Made by a program: the position numbers and the translations under genes. Below, piece after piece: positions 42,901 through 50,850 of a DNA stretch of 51,035 nucleotides. Positions within the stretch are counted from its first letter, which is position 1. Each line of letters starts with the position of its first letter. The notes beneath the pieces are model-generated. The model was not told the origin of the DNA and did not search any database. It saw nothing but the letters and a program-made list of their open reading frames with translations. Source of the stretch: a virus; IMG/VR virus record IMGVR_UViG_3300040801_002481, positions 1 through 51,035 of that record, one strand, 5' to 3'.

Positions 42901-45900
42901 GAATTACCCTCAGTGGAAGCAAGGAGAAAACAGCCTCGACAACTACGAAAGTGTTGGAGAAACTTCCGGTAACACGCTTAAAGATTTGAGCCAGGGAAAT
43001 CGTCTCAGTGTCGAAGAAGACGTAGACCCCCCCGTAGAAAACACGGAAAAGAAACCGTTTGCCAAACAAGAGCGAGAAGTACGCCACAGCTTGAGAGATG
43101 TAAACGGAATCAATCTTGTTAATGATTTTGGATTGCTCCAAAAAATCCAAGAGCTGACTAATACCAAAGGCCGTAAATTTGCCAAAGGTCCATTGACTGT
43201 TTTTTCTTACATGGGTGGGATTGACGGTATCAAAGAATCTATTGCCAACACTGCAATGGACAATCTTTGGGAACGTCTCGAGAAAGTCAAAACGTGGGAA
43301 GACTTTGTTACGATTCAGAACCAGATTGCTGACATCGTTAACAACACAATCAACAAGGCTCAACTTGCTGCAGACTCTCCTCTGTACGAGAAGATTGCAA
43401 GTGAGCCCATGATGCCTAAGATGACCCTTGCCCAAGCACAGAAGCTTAACGCACAACCGACTGAATATGCTCAAAACTACACGCTGTCTCCGGGACGTAG
43501 AGATGCTCTGAAACTTGCATACAAAGAAACGTATGGCTATGCAGCACACGTTGCTCTAAACGAAAAAGTAGAAGACTTGAAAGAAGTTCGTTCTGCTGTA
43601 ACTGAAACGTATCAGGCAGCTAACAATCTCTTCCTTGCAATGTGGAGGACTCGGATTGAAGGACTTAAGCAAAAGAACACTACGGGACAAGTGAGTGACG
43701 CTGAACGTAGACAGCTGCTTCAACAAATGATCAAAGAGAGACAGGTTCCTTTTATTCGGAGCCCGCTGTCTGAAACTCAGCTGGATGCTTTGACAATTAC
43801 TGATGATGGTCTGGAGTATCTGGGTGGAACTGATGACTCACGTTTTAAAGGATCAGCGTTCTTTAATCAGCCTACTCAAACCAACACTGAGTCTATTGAT
43901 ACTGATGGGTCAATCGTAGAAAGCAAACCTCAGGCTAAATCTGGTAACCGTCTACGTGGGTTTGAGCCGGGTAGAAGCGTAGGAGTGAGAGCCATTGTGC
44001 AGGCTGTTCACTCTACGGATGGCACTGTAATGTCAAAGATAGTTGCAGAACATCCAGTACTGGGTGTGCATGATGCTGTAGTTGGAAACTTTGAAAACAT
44101 CTTACAGATTGCACAAGAAGCAAACCAAGAGTTTTTTGAGATAATGCGAGATTACGATCTTGTGCAGGAAGCCTGGACCGCAGCAGAAATTATGCTGACA
44201 GCGTTGGATAAAACGCAGATTGGTGTGCAGCCGGAGGTTCAAGCAGCAGCAGTCGCACTACAAAAAGTTATGTTTGTGGGCAAAGAAAATACAGCTTCCT
44301 TTGAGCAGCTTGTGATCAGGAACCGCAGATACAGAGAAAATCTGTTTAGCCGGATCACCGCAGTAAACCAATTTGCGATTGAAGGCGGAGAGTATTTGAC
44401 AAATGGTCAACCTACGCCTGTATCCGCCGAAAGTGCAGAGACCTCTCGACTGATTGACGAGATGCTTGCTCGAGGAGCAAACAAATCTCGAATAATTGTT
44501 GGAACGTGGCTTGCTGAGTCTCACACGGTAGGAGATTTTGTAGAGCTCTTCAGAGGCTTTGTGAACTCCCAGGAGCCCGGAAATGTCCGAGATCAGGGGT
44601 TGGCCTTCCTGGAAGATTTGAGGGCGGTAGACGGCTCTGTACGAGCTCTCCCCAGCAATAATATCCAAGGGAACGTACTGGTCGAGAATGGAATCCTGTA
44701 TTACAGCACTCGTCCGACGAAAACGTTTATTCCGGACATGCTGGAAGCCTTGAATGAAATGCAGGAAACTCCTGCTGAAACAGTGCCGGATCTGAATCTG
44801 GAAGACGACACCGATACGACGACTCACGAACAGCTGACGCTTGGTCTTGGTTCTAGCAACAGCACTATGGAAACCAACAAGTGGGTCAACAGACTTGAAG
44901 AATCTTTGACTGCTGACAACTTAAAAACGGTACTTAAAGGTATCCGTAGCATGGAAGCAGGTAAGCTCAGTGACGCTGGCAAAGCAATGTTGGAAGAACT
45001 GGTTAACACGTTCATTCTGCCTACGCTTACTGAAGCTGACAGAGTGAAGCTGAAGCTTGGCACTAATCCTGATGCTCGAGCCAACAATGGACTCGAAGTA
45101 AACGGGACTGTGTATGTGGAAGCAGCTGGTGCTGTGAACTCCAGTAACGTAGACATGAGCCTTGAAGAAGTTACGGTACATGAAGTAATGCATGCCATTA
45201 CTCGCCATGTACTTAATGATTCTCCTGAACTACAACAGCGTACTCAGCAACTGTTTAACATTGCTCTGGATGCTCTGGAGCAAAAATTTGATGGCAAAGG
45301 GTGGAAGGCATTTCTCACTGATCCAAACTCTTATAACAAGGCAGAAGAAGCAGCAGCAAAAGCTCGTTGGGACTATCTGTTTAAAAACACGAACCAGCAA
45401 GTTGGTAGAGAAGGCGAACAAGCTCCTAGATACTTGCATGAATTCCTCGCACTAGCTACGACGAACCCAGCGTTTAACGAAGCACTGAGTGGAGTTACTT
45501 GGGAAGCTACGCCTGACCGAATCTGGACTGGTGATTTGGTTGAGTCAATTGCTAACCTGGTTTCCATGGTATTCCATCATGCTCGCAAGATGCTGACTGG
45601 AGTGGACATCAACAAAGAGATGAACACTGAAGTGGCTGAACTTCTAAAAGACATCACAAAACTCCGAGCTCAGCAACAGCATCGCTTAAAATGGTTGTCT
45701 GACACTATACAGAATCTTGGTGATAAGTCTGATGACTTTGTACTGGGAATTGCAGAAAACATGACCAAAGCTCTTCGTAAATGGGGAGAGGGTAAAGAGT
45801 CTCCTAAGCTGGATAGTGATGGTAGGAATCGACTGCAGCGTACTGTACAAGCTCTGAAAAAAGCTGGTATTGACGGTGCTCAAGCTGACATTGATTCAGT

Positions 45901-48463
45901 GAGAGCAGTACTGGCTGACTACTTTGAAGATGTAAACCAAAACAACTGGTTCTTTGAAATTCTATCTGAAGTATTGCCGTACCCAGAGAAAAACAAATCC
46001 TGGATTAAGATGCTTCGTCGTTCAGTAGTTGCTATCGACATGGCACGACAGCAAGCTAACGAGCACACTCGTGACACACTGTTGAAAGCTTTTGATCCCA
46101 AGGTGAAGCTGGTAGAAAACCAGAGAGAAGCAGTTACTTACGCAATCCTGAAAACGGATCTTGGCGCTTTGTTCCGTAATCCAACCATTACGTACCCGGC
46201 GCTGCTGGAGCTCCTCAAGAGCGGAAGCAGCAGACGGGCAATGAGAACAAAGCTCCGAAATGATCTTAGAGCAATGCTTCCTCAAGGACGAGATGGAGAC
46301 GTTATCTATGAATACTTTTTGAAGCGAGCAGAAGGGTTGGGCCACCTGATGATTCACGGTATCCCGAAATTGCCTAACCAAGAACAAAATGCTCTGCAGA
46401 TCGCTTCGCAGGTATCATTGGATTCTCGAGACAGAGTAGACATTGGGGACGTTAACGATGACCTCGTGGCTGTATTGGATCAATTGGCTAGTCTTGATGC
46501 GATCAGCTCACAAGCATCGAAAGACCCCAAAATGCTAGACATGGGTGTCCGAGTGCTTGAGCATGAGATGAACCGTAACACTGACACTAACGGATTCACT
46601 GAACTGGTGAACCTGTCTATTGCTCATGTAGACAACTCAAAAGAGAAGCTGTTTGATAACAACCCTATGCAAATGGTTAAGGGTTACATGTACGAAGTGT
46701 ACGACGACAACATCGACATGGAAATTAACTTCGATGATGACGCTACCAACATAATGATGGAAGCCAAAGGCTATAAGCGTGTTGAGTCTCTGCCTCAAGA
46801 ACCTAACGACACCTCACAGCCTAAAGCTATGTACGTTTCTCTTGCTGGTTTGGCTACTTATCAGAAGTCGGTAATTTCCTTGACCAACCCAAGGAAACGA
46901 GGACAGAGCCTGTTGGATTCTTACAACGTAGGCATGGACGAGCAGGGCAGAAAAATGTCAAAAGTGCTGGCACGTCGAGCACTTGATGAAACGAAAAAAA
47001 GGCATGCTCGTAATGCTCGTGCAGTAAAGAACGGTCAGCCTATGGACGGTGACATCTTTATGCTGCCTATCTTCGACGACAAAGGTAACGTGGCTGATTA
47101 CCGTTACGTAATGAGCGAAGACACGAAAAAAGGAATCCTGAAAAAGAGGGATACTTTTGATGAAGTGTTCCCGCGTATGGTTGCTGCTATCGGTGACCGC
47201 AGAGCTACCCGAGACATCAACAGTCAAGTTGTAGAAATGCTTAAAGATGAGTGGGTACGCTTTGGTAAACCTGACGACAACGGCGTACCTCCTACAAAAA
47301 CTGTGTTCATCAGCATTAGCCCGAACTCGCAAGATGAACGAGCCAGGGAAATGTGGGCCTTGCTTCCAGATGAAACAAAGCGAGCAGCAGAACAAGAGTT
47401 TGGAAGAAAAGAACTGCGGGTACGTAGTGATGCAGTGAACCTCATCTTTGGTTTCCGCAAGCTTGCAATATCCAATAACGAATTTCTGGGACGCTCAGCA
47501 CCTGCTGTCAAAGTTGCTGAAACAGTGTGGCAAGAAGCTGTAAGCTTTCTCCGCTACAGCGTTGCAATCACTACACCTGCTGTTGTGGTTGGTAACATTG
47601 TATCTAACATGGCTGTATTGCTGACGGAGGGCATTCCTCCCAGTTACATCTACAAGCACTCCTTCACGGCAGTTAAGTCTCTGCGGAAGTACCAACGAGA
47701 AGTAAAAGAGTCTGATCACCTGAAGCGGCGGATTGAAAGTGAAAGGGTACGTGGAAGAGACACTTCCAAGATGGAAGCTCAGTTGGCAAGGTTGCAAGCT
47801 AACCTGCGAGCTAACCCCGTAGATCAGCTGGTACAGGAAGGACTGTTTACCTCTATCGTAGAAGACCTTGGATATGATCAGCAGAGAACGTCTACCAAGT
47901 TGCTCAACAAAGCAATGAACAAGGTGAGCAATACGACAGGACTAAATGCAGTTACCACTGTAGGAAAAGAACTGTTCATGGTTCCTGGTTCACAGACAGG
48001 TAATGCTGCACTGGTAGCAACTCAGATGGGTGACTTCACTGCCCGGTATGTCAAGATGAAATACGACATCGAAGAAAAGGGAGTCAGCAGAGATGATGCT
48101 ATTAATGATGCTCTGCAAAAGTTCATCTACTACAACATGCCTCAGAACAAGTACCTTCAGTGGATGAACGACAATGGCTTCATGATGTTCACTAAGTTCT
48201 TCCTAAGAATTCAGCCTGTAGCTATAAAACTATTCGCTGATAACCCTGCTCGAGCAATGACAGTACTAGCAGCCCAACGTGGTGTGTTGTCTAATATCGA
48301 CAGTGTGTGGGGTGAAAACACTGCAAATTATGCTTTCATGAACGGAGCTACTAGGAAATTTGAGCCAACTCCTTGGCAGCACTTCACAGGTGACGGGAAA
48401 TCAGACAGCATCCTGCGACCTGCTCTATTGGATTGGCTCTCAGTGTTTGGAATTGGAGATTAA
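36995..48463 (+). CDS. Virion-packaged RNA polymerase, giant single-subunit type (N4 gp50-like vRNAP)
   Basis: 3,822 residues with AGGAAG before the ATG. The polymerase core carries TSSGR at 1785-1789 (the TxxGR form typical of vRNAP), motif A D1928 (IEIDGKTNG), motif B R2060, K2064 and Y2072, an H-S-x-D segment at 2339-2342, and motif C HD at 2359-2360. It is packaged, ejected and transcribes early genes from hairpin promoters. The N-terminal arm has glycine/alanine-rich, membrane-like segments (about 350-420, 560-660) and two disordered linkers (about 927-1030 and 1175-1270). After the core, HEVMH at 2729-2733 and HEFLA at 2815-2819 look like a gluzincin metallopeptidase. N4 vRNAP is about 3,500 residues, so this one is longer, mostly before the core. 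Confidence 0.93.
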   Translation: MSFLDELLEINSNVAEEKRRRVEQKAREKAEEQRRNNPRFRTVDPSLLQRVDGDTFYDPELGRNVRIALGDTFESEKKYTDSNGEVQSYNPYTHTLKNGQLVEKDYENDPSYQADKRAFEEIYDKRDGFFRKGVTPDQLMDAGNAATVALDRRFREMAERGEKFTYEVTGLDEYGRALARSDDSFIQTLDDYGTSVGYNGRFGGQQRVTDILSGEMLEREEAKSSRGAIRAAGDFTALAGTTVLNIIEEAVQMVGQKQGKDLGRVEDVVNYIFSSDIDLTSKFKKERDEFFKKSSAGIEWFKDKTTSKAYKQSQEAAMRESMLNNDIYAYNVSQYLENGYNLTQAKLAAGTEEAANTIRNLAQSPGRVLDMTFESLPYMFGVAGIGRLTMSVAMRGVGQRVKDRMVKKGIDVTTKEGAELLSATQARFLASEAGKKYLQKVGSWSGVGAIGVTEGMSNAAAVYDRIFAMTPEEAMESQKYRDLIANDMTHEEALRELAEEAYENTFLFTTLLAGFASKVTGIAGWESRLFTTMADTRKVVQTATTQGVQRSAMQKARGYGVETAKWAGRRAIPGLGEAIEESVQSGGGQLVSDAVTQNVTGIDQNLGQGIGEATATGAATGAVSGTGISTAGSGLRAAGRGFLQAMAADQTGDVVTPTAEPVTFSNEQIVATPVNESTVPFDADDPVAAVQAALEPNNPADGPVILAIVNDLIEKGVEVPPEVIQHAEALDMVFRESASAAVVEANDNEQPAPREAAFNSGRAQGAVPNDAEGAALYNMGKEFEEAAVEAAIAQQEAVEAQTKLEGLEKPTPDIQEVHAEVWGLRGSKGLGMQGWANKIQEQVIANRPGMVRSAIGGMRNFIATQKAKAARYQEVLNAPEAQRAEVAEANGLKYENEASFQGMANIINKQISEMEAFASRVEESVPQNSLSQQESGATQTTASSIENGAESPRDSQSVPEVAGETVTQENTSPPVSETGEGPFTPSEGPQGNQSQPQAETVQPGGTEALTLEQQEAPAELNRPASEDPRTPEEIAESMRERFMPPKFRDEDGKPVPGDSRLKRSLFRDGLRELASQLVPNGGITYVRDENDQIVERTKSENPDWFKDKGWSIAIVNNAVEAALSNNPNKVLGARQQLIIETMLNELSEQRTFQGPGQPYNNMAELMAAQRAARAVSEQQNNQTETDFTDEGLGTPIEPVPEAPTDIPDELLEAPPIDEPPPNFEEFAEELTGPPIEDVPFTDDFVPEDNQAVEVDADGNLIFEADEAYSIDRPVTDEEIASLEATLDLITEEEGAPSATQAILERGSDIASQNPESANKMAGRSKATPIQEIIEVTRNKLREWKLPSQIAEAFKARFERTTSLFAASENFLPLLLNKRAREKMAEKLGMSNREKQGLHKLATFTDTFVASLDKLRLKWGETEGQSATNNDLWANKAGKFAAEKLREYGLQYFYNSEGELDGNVAAAMAAVGFQWLATRGADSMSNDEKAINDILSRDEDEEISNEEWAAFGRGTPRATVVQTLGKQVLRTLNLELTKDPNIDRAFAERMEVSIGNMILANMVQMEVAEQVEVSTEFMAGASLKSVYEYLEQSDPEGNVDEEYFKELYEDKQELLKQQFGIDAKTSTMNMVMAKSSETDPAIASEEVYNIKENYQEFQDTFEKIFNMPVKQRPPLFKEPTEDQISKRYNKKPNSIPKKLFDRLVKQSKRQYFAAQRTIDSLDRFEDDEIYENILGAPSKEDVDNAQVNRQASTKSKREQVVRSVDGLRKTATLAAGRAMYFIHSVTSSGRMNMDSNTINPQNNTIHRFLFRQKEWEVNVPIGATDAAGRERQKMFLLTVGLGFDIDFSKQSTEETLRLINEKYQKLVENGTIDGMNSADLTNTQKELIYEAVGSHGMHAYAALEALAAWHKAKADGQSEFLSDLPIEIDGKTNGFSAGLLQTPAGSELLKFLAATGVYAGQVDENGNPITNYPQWKQGENSLDNYESVGETSGNTLKDLSQGNRLSVEEDVDPPVENTEKKPFAKQEREVRHSLRDVNGINLVNDFGLLQKIQELTNTKGRKFAKGPLTVFSYMGGIDGIKESIANTAMDNLWERLEKVKTWEDFVTIQNQIADIVNNTINKAQLAADSPLYEKIASEPMMPKMTLAQAQKLNAQPTEYAQNYTLSPGRRDALKLAYKETYGYAAHVALNEKVEDLKEVRSAVTETYQAANNLFLAMWRTRIEGLKQKNTTGQVSDAERRQLLQQMIKERQVPFIRSPLSETQLDALTITDDGLEYLGGTDDSRFKGSAFFNQPTQTNTESIDTDGSIVESKPQAKSGNRLRGFEPGRSVGVRAIVQAVHSTDGTVMSKIVAEHPVLGVHDAVVGNFENILQIAQEANQEFFEIMRDYDLVQEAWTAAEIMLTALDKTQIGVQPEVQAAAVALQKVMFVGKENTASFEQLVIRNRRYRENLFSRITAVNQFAIEGGEYLTNGQPTPVSAESAETSRLIDEMLARGANKSRIIVGTWLAESHTVGDFVELFRGFVNSQEPGNVRDQGLAFLEDLRAVDGSVRALPSNNIQGNVLVENGILYYSTRPTKTFIPDMLEALNEMQETPAETVPDLNLEDDTDTTTHEQLTLGLGSSNSTMETNKWVNRLEESLTADNLKTVLKGIRSMEAGKLSDAGKAMLEELVNTFILPTLTEADRVKLKLGTNPDARANNGLEVNGTVYVEAAGAVNSSNVDMSLEEVTVHEVMHAITRHVLNDSPELQQRTQQLFNIALDALEQKFDGKGWKAFLTDPNSYNKAEEAAAKARWDYLFKNTNQQVGREGEQAPRYLHEFLALATTNPAFNEALSGVTWEATPDRIWTGDLVESIANLVSMVFHHARKMLTGVDINKEMNTEVAELLKDITKLRAQQQHRLKWLSDTIQNLGDKSDDFVLGIAENMTKALRKWGEGKESPKLDSDGRNRLQRTVQALKKAGIDGAQADIDSVRAVLADYFEDVNQNNWFFEILSEVLPYPEKNKSWIKMLRRSVVAIDMARQQANEHTRDTLLKAFDPKVKLVENQREAVTYAILKTDLGALFRNPTITYPALLELLKSGSSRRAMRTKLRNDLRAMLPQGRDGDVIYEYFLKRAEGLGHLMIHGIPKLPNQEQNALQIASQVSLDSRDRVDIGDVNDDLVAVLDQLASLDAISSQASKDPKMLDMGVRVLEHEMNRNTDTNGFTELVNLSIAHVDNSKEKLFDNNPMQMVKGYMYEVYDDNIDMEINFDDDATNIMMEAKGYKRVESLPQEPNDTSQPKAMYVSLAGLATYQKSVISLTNPRKRGQSLLDSYNVGMDEQGRKMSKVLARRALDETKKRHARNARAVKNGQPMDGDIFMLPIFDDKGNVADYRYVMSEDTKKGILKKRDTFDEVFPRMVAAIGDRRATRDINSQVVEMLKDEWVRFGKPDDNGVPPTKTVFISISPNSQDERAREMWALLPDETKRAAEQEFGRKELRVRSDAVNLIFGFRKLAISNNEFLGRSAPAVKVAETVWQEAVSFLRYSVAITTPAVVVGNIVSNMAVLLTEGIPPSYIYKHSFTAVKSLRKYQREVKESDHLKRRIESERVRGRDTSKMEAQLARLQANLRANPVDQLVQEGLFTSIVEDLGYDQQRTSTKLLNKAMNKVSNTTGLNAVTTVGKELFMVPGSQTGNAALVATQMGDFTARYVKMKYDIEEKGVSRDDAINDALQKFIYYNMPQNKYLQWMNDNGFMMFTKFFLRIQPVAIKLFADNPARAMTVLAAQRGVLSNIDSVWGENTANYAFMNGATRKFEPTPWQHFTGDGKSDSILRPALLDWLSVFGIGD

Positions 48464-48465
48464 AA

Positions 48466-49089
48466 ATGACGAGCATTGTACTTACTAAAACTCAGCTGGC
48501 TGACATCGAACGCCAGCTTCAGGGAGGGGAACCTCCGGTTGATCCTGGGGCTCCTGTAAGTGCTCCTACAATTGTCGTTCCTCCTACTCCTCCGGGAGCA
48601 GATGTAACGTACACGTTTGAATCACAATTCCAATTGCCTTGGCTAACTCACGGTAAAGGCTACCATGCGATCCTGGACGATCTGGATAACAACAGTACCT
48701 GGAAAGTTCGTATTTTTCGTAAAAATGATTTTGTAGTGTTTGGTGAAACTAAGTGGGGAACTCAGTCAAGACTTCGACTGGGCCAACTTGGTGCAGAAAA
48801 AGCTAGGTGGAATCGCCCTGCGTATGCTGACATCACAGCAAAACTGAATGCTTTGCAAAATGTGGCAGACAACGACCTCATGTGGTTTCCAGAACGTATC
48901 CGGTATGAGGCTGTCTATGATCAGCCCTGGGACGTAGGTGAATATATCTTTGAAGTAGTAGACGGAAGAGGGCAAGTGCTCAACATTGAGTTTGAGCAGC
49001 TTGCCTCCCCCTATCCTGCTGGAGTTACCTGGTATAGTGCTCAAGCAGGTCCAGTACGTCGAGTGTATTGCGGTTACAACGTGGTTTAA
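48466..49089 (+). CDS. Last gene of the late block, hypothetical virion-type protein
   Basis: A 207-residue protein starting at ATG 48466 with TTGGAG upstream, two bases after the vRNAP stop. A Pro/Val-rich linker at about 20-45 precedes a beta-rich domain. Family not recognised; by position it corresponds to the gene after vRNAP in N4-like phages. Confidence 0.6.
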   Translation: MTSIVLTKTQLADIERQLQGGEPPVDPGAPVSAPTIVVPPTPPGADVTYTFESQFQLPWLTHGKGYHAILDDLDNNSTWKVRIFRKNDFVVFGETKWGTQSRLRLGQLGAEKARWNRPAYADITAKLNALQNVADNDLMWFPERIRYEAVYDQPWDVGEYIFEVVDGRGQVLNIEFEQLASPYPAGVTWYSAQAGPVRRVYCGYNVV

Positions 49090-49331
49090 TCTTGAACGAT
49101 TGATTCAAGAAAATTTAAAACTTTATCGTGTAAATAATCCACCTGAAGAGGACCAACTTCAAATTTAAAAGTTAAGCCTTCTTCCATAAACAGACGTTGA
49201 TGAACTAGAACTTTAAGAGAACCGTACGCAATGTCCGGAGGGTACATAAATTGACAAGTAAATCCATGAGTGTCTAGAAGGTGCTCTACAGACTCAAGCA
49301 ACATTTGGTTATGTTTTGAATACTCAATCAT
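49086..49331 (-). CDS. Hypothetical protein converging on the late block
   Basis: An 81-residue protein, start ATG 49331, overlapping the upstream gene by 8 bases. Its stop overlaps the stop of the rightward late gene by 4 bases, so the two operons meet tail to tail. Hydrophobic strands alternate with charged helices. Family unknown. Confidence 0.6.
   Translation of the reverse strand: MIEYSKHNQMLLESVEHLLDTHGFTCQFMYPPDIAYGSLKVLVHQRLFMEEGLTFKFEVGPLQVDYLHDKVLNFLESIVQD
49090..49110. terminator. Weak hairpin between convergent genes
   Basis: TCTTGAA and TTCAAGA pair around a 7-base loop at the end of the late block. Only A/T-rich sequence follows, so termination in either direction would be weak. 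Confidence 0.35.
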
Positions 49332-49650
49332 CAGGGTTACTCTCTTCAATCATGCGTTCGAGACAATCCAGAGCTTCCTGATTGTTCTGGAGCTTCTGAG
49401 AGCCCGTATCAGGCCGTTTTTCTGCATAAGGGTCTCGTACTGTGTGTTGAATAGCTTTAGGACGCTCAGGAGCTTCTGAGGCCGTCTCAGGCTTACGTTC
49501 GACATAAGAGCCATCAGGATAAACAGTAATCCAGTGGCTTTTGCCATTAATCCAAACTTCTTTGTATTCTTGTCCTGCTGCTTCCCAGGCAGCACAAGTA
49601 AGAATAACTGTCATTAAGACAAGAAAAATTCTCTTTTCAATTTTGTTCAT
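49324..49650 (-). CDS. Secreted or membrane-anchored small protein
   Basis: A 108-residue protein starting at ATG 49650. A basic start, hydrophobic core and AAG-type cleavage site at about residue 26 make a typical signal peptide; the nearby cysteine does not fit the lipobox well. The mature part has WINGKSHWITVYPDGSY and a long Glu/Pro/Arg-rich tail. GGAGAAATAAA precedes the start, immediately after a terminator. Confidence 0.65.
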   Translation of the reverse strand: MNKIEKRIFLVLMTVILTCAAWEAAGQEYKEVWINGKSHWITVYPDGSYVERKPETASEAPERPKAIQHTVRDPYAEKRPDTGSQKLQNNQEALDCLERMIEESNPDD

Positions 49651-49664
49651 TTTATTTCTCCAAT

Positions 49665-49688
49665 AAAAAACCCCCTCAAAAGAGGGGG
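49665..49688 (-). terminator. Intrinsic terminator directly before a ribosome site
   Basis: On the minus strand CCCCCTC pairs with GAGGGGG around TTTT, followed by TTTTTTATT. The ribosome site of the next gene begins right at the end of the T-tract, so there is no space for a promoter. Confidence 0.85.
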
Positions 49689-49721
49689 TGTGGTTACGCA
49701 CCCAGTTTTGCAAGGACCGGC

Positions 49722-49913
49722 TTACTTTTTACGCTTTTTCTTTTCACCAACTACTTCAATGCTCTTGTCGTACCCAGCCAGTTGAGCATCCAATTGTGCG
49801 TCAAGTTGTGCTTGTCTATTTTGGATTGCTCGTCCTGCCATTGCAGCACCCCCTGATCCAAGCATGCCGGGGGTAGGTTTTTTGTGTGACTTCTTTTTCT
49901 TGGCTTTAGCCAT
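49722..49913 (-). CDS. Lysine-rich small protein
   Basis: A 63-residue protein with strongly basic ends and a central Ala/Gln-rich helix with the repeat LDAQLDAQL. It is basic enough to bind nucleic acid, but no family is recognised. Confidence 0.55.
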   Translation of the reverse strand: MAKAKKKKSHKKPTPGMLGSGGAAMAGRAIQNRQAQLDAQLDAQLAGYDKSIEVVGEKKKRKK

Positions 49914-49926
49914 CGATCTTTCCTCA

Positions 49927-50106
49927 TCAATAATTGAGATCCAATACTATCATTGGATCGTTGATGGCTGCAGGGTGTCTCGGAAGATGCGACACTTTTT
50001 CTTTAGAACGTAGCTCTTGTTCTACTTTCCTACGGCGAGAACGTTCGTACTCGACCTCTGCTGCAAGCTCTTCAATTTTCTGTAATGCCTTTTGAAAGTT
50101 AGTCAT
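49927..50106 (-). CDS. Small coiled-coil hypothetical protein
   Basis: A 59-residue protein starting at ATG 50106; residues 3-40 form a charged coiled coil (KIEELAAEVEYERSRRRKVE). The ribosome site is weak. It lies just upstream of the lysine-rich gene. Confidence 0.5.
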   Translation of the reverse strand: MTNFQKALQKIEELAAEVEYERSRRRKVEQELRSKEKVSHLPRHPAAINDPMIVLDLNY

Positions 50107-50171
50107 CTCACACCCCGCTGGGCCTTTGATATGCAGAGTGTACGACAGAAGTAGTAGTTAAATCAACTTGT

Positions 50172-50187
50172 ACGAACAAAAGTTCGT
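50172..50187. other. Hairpin after a small leftward gene
   Basis: ACGAAC and GTTCGT pair around four A residues, directly after the stop codon of the gene ending at 50188. No U-tract follows on the minus strand. Confidence 0.35.
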
Positions 50188-50379
50188 CTATGGGATTTCC
50201 ATGATAAGTAGTTGAACAACAGTAATATCTTCAGCAGCTTGCTCTCGAGCAGCTTTATCCTTGTGCTGATTAATTGCAGTTTGTCGATCCATCTCTGCGT
50301 GTTTTTGGGTATGTCGAATGCAGTTTGTTGAAATGCCTGACGGCCCTTTAATGCCCCAGGCTGTTTTTGAATCACTCAC
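50188..50379 (-). CDS. Small hypothetical protein (GTG start)
   Basis: A 63-residue protein whose GTG start overlaps the upstream stop codon (TAGTG), with AAAAGGAAA upstream. It is rich in Gln, Lys and Ala; function unknown. An overlapping frame in another phase (50163-50375) lacks these signals. Confidence 0.55.
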   Translation of the reverse strand: MSDSKTAWGIKGPSGISTNCIRHTQKHAEMDRQTAINQHKDKAAREQAAEDITVVQLLIMEIP

Positions 50380-50630
50380 TAAACTTTCCTTTTGGTTTTT
50401 ACGATAGGATTAAGAAGATGATTATATTCATCTATAAGTTTATCCATATCGCTAACCAAAATTTCTTTGTAAATAGTTGGAGGATAAGAATCAGGTATAG
50501 GTTCCATACCACGTATTCTGTTGACAAGTCTCAAAATAAACTCAGATCTGAGTTGAACAGTTTTTTTCCATTCATCAACTTCTTTCTCAAGATTGTCAAT
50601 GTGGTGAAGTAATACTTTAGTGTCACTCAT
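50379..50630 (-). CDS. Small coiled-coil hypothetical protein
   Basis: An 83-residue protein with an N-terminal coiled coil (HIDNLEKEVDEWKKTV) and a proline-rich hinge around residue 45. Coupled on both sides by overlapping codons. Family unknown. Confidence 0.55.
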   Translation of the reverse strand: MSDTKVLLHHIDNLEKEVDEWKKTVQLRSEFILRLVNRIRGMEPIPDSYPPTIYKEILVSDMDKLIDEYNHLLNPIVKTKRKV

Positions 50631-50850
50631 AATCTATTTCCGCAATATCGATTAACTGAGCAAACGGGTCATCAAACGAATGCCAGTTGTCATACAGGTA
50701 GTGTATGTCAGTTTGTAATTCAGCCAGTTTGGCCTTCAGTTCAGCTATGCGCTTAGCGTCAGGTGATTCCCAGCCAAGTGTTTTGAGATACGCAAACAAA
50801 GTTTCTGCGTACTCAACAATACCTTCCTTGCGTCTAGGCAGCTTACTCAT
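50623..50850 (-). CDS. Small hypothetical protein
   Basis: A 75-residue helical protein, start ATG 50850 with TGGAG upstream, overlapping the previous gene's stop. Aromatic residues are frequent in the second half. No family recognised. Confidence 0.55.
   Translation of the reverse strand: MSKLPRRKEGIVEYAETLFAYLKTLGWESPDAKRIAELKAKLAELQTDIHYLYDNWHSFDDPFAQLIDIAEIDYE

Noticed and set aside
50163-50375. A 70-codon leftward frame overlapping the gene at 50188-50379
   Set aside because: The competing frame has TAGTG coupling and a ribosome site; this one has neither.
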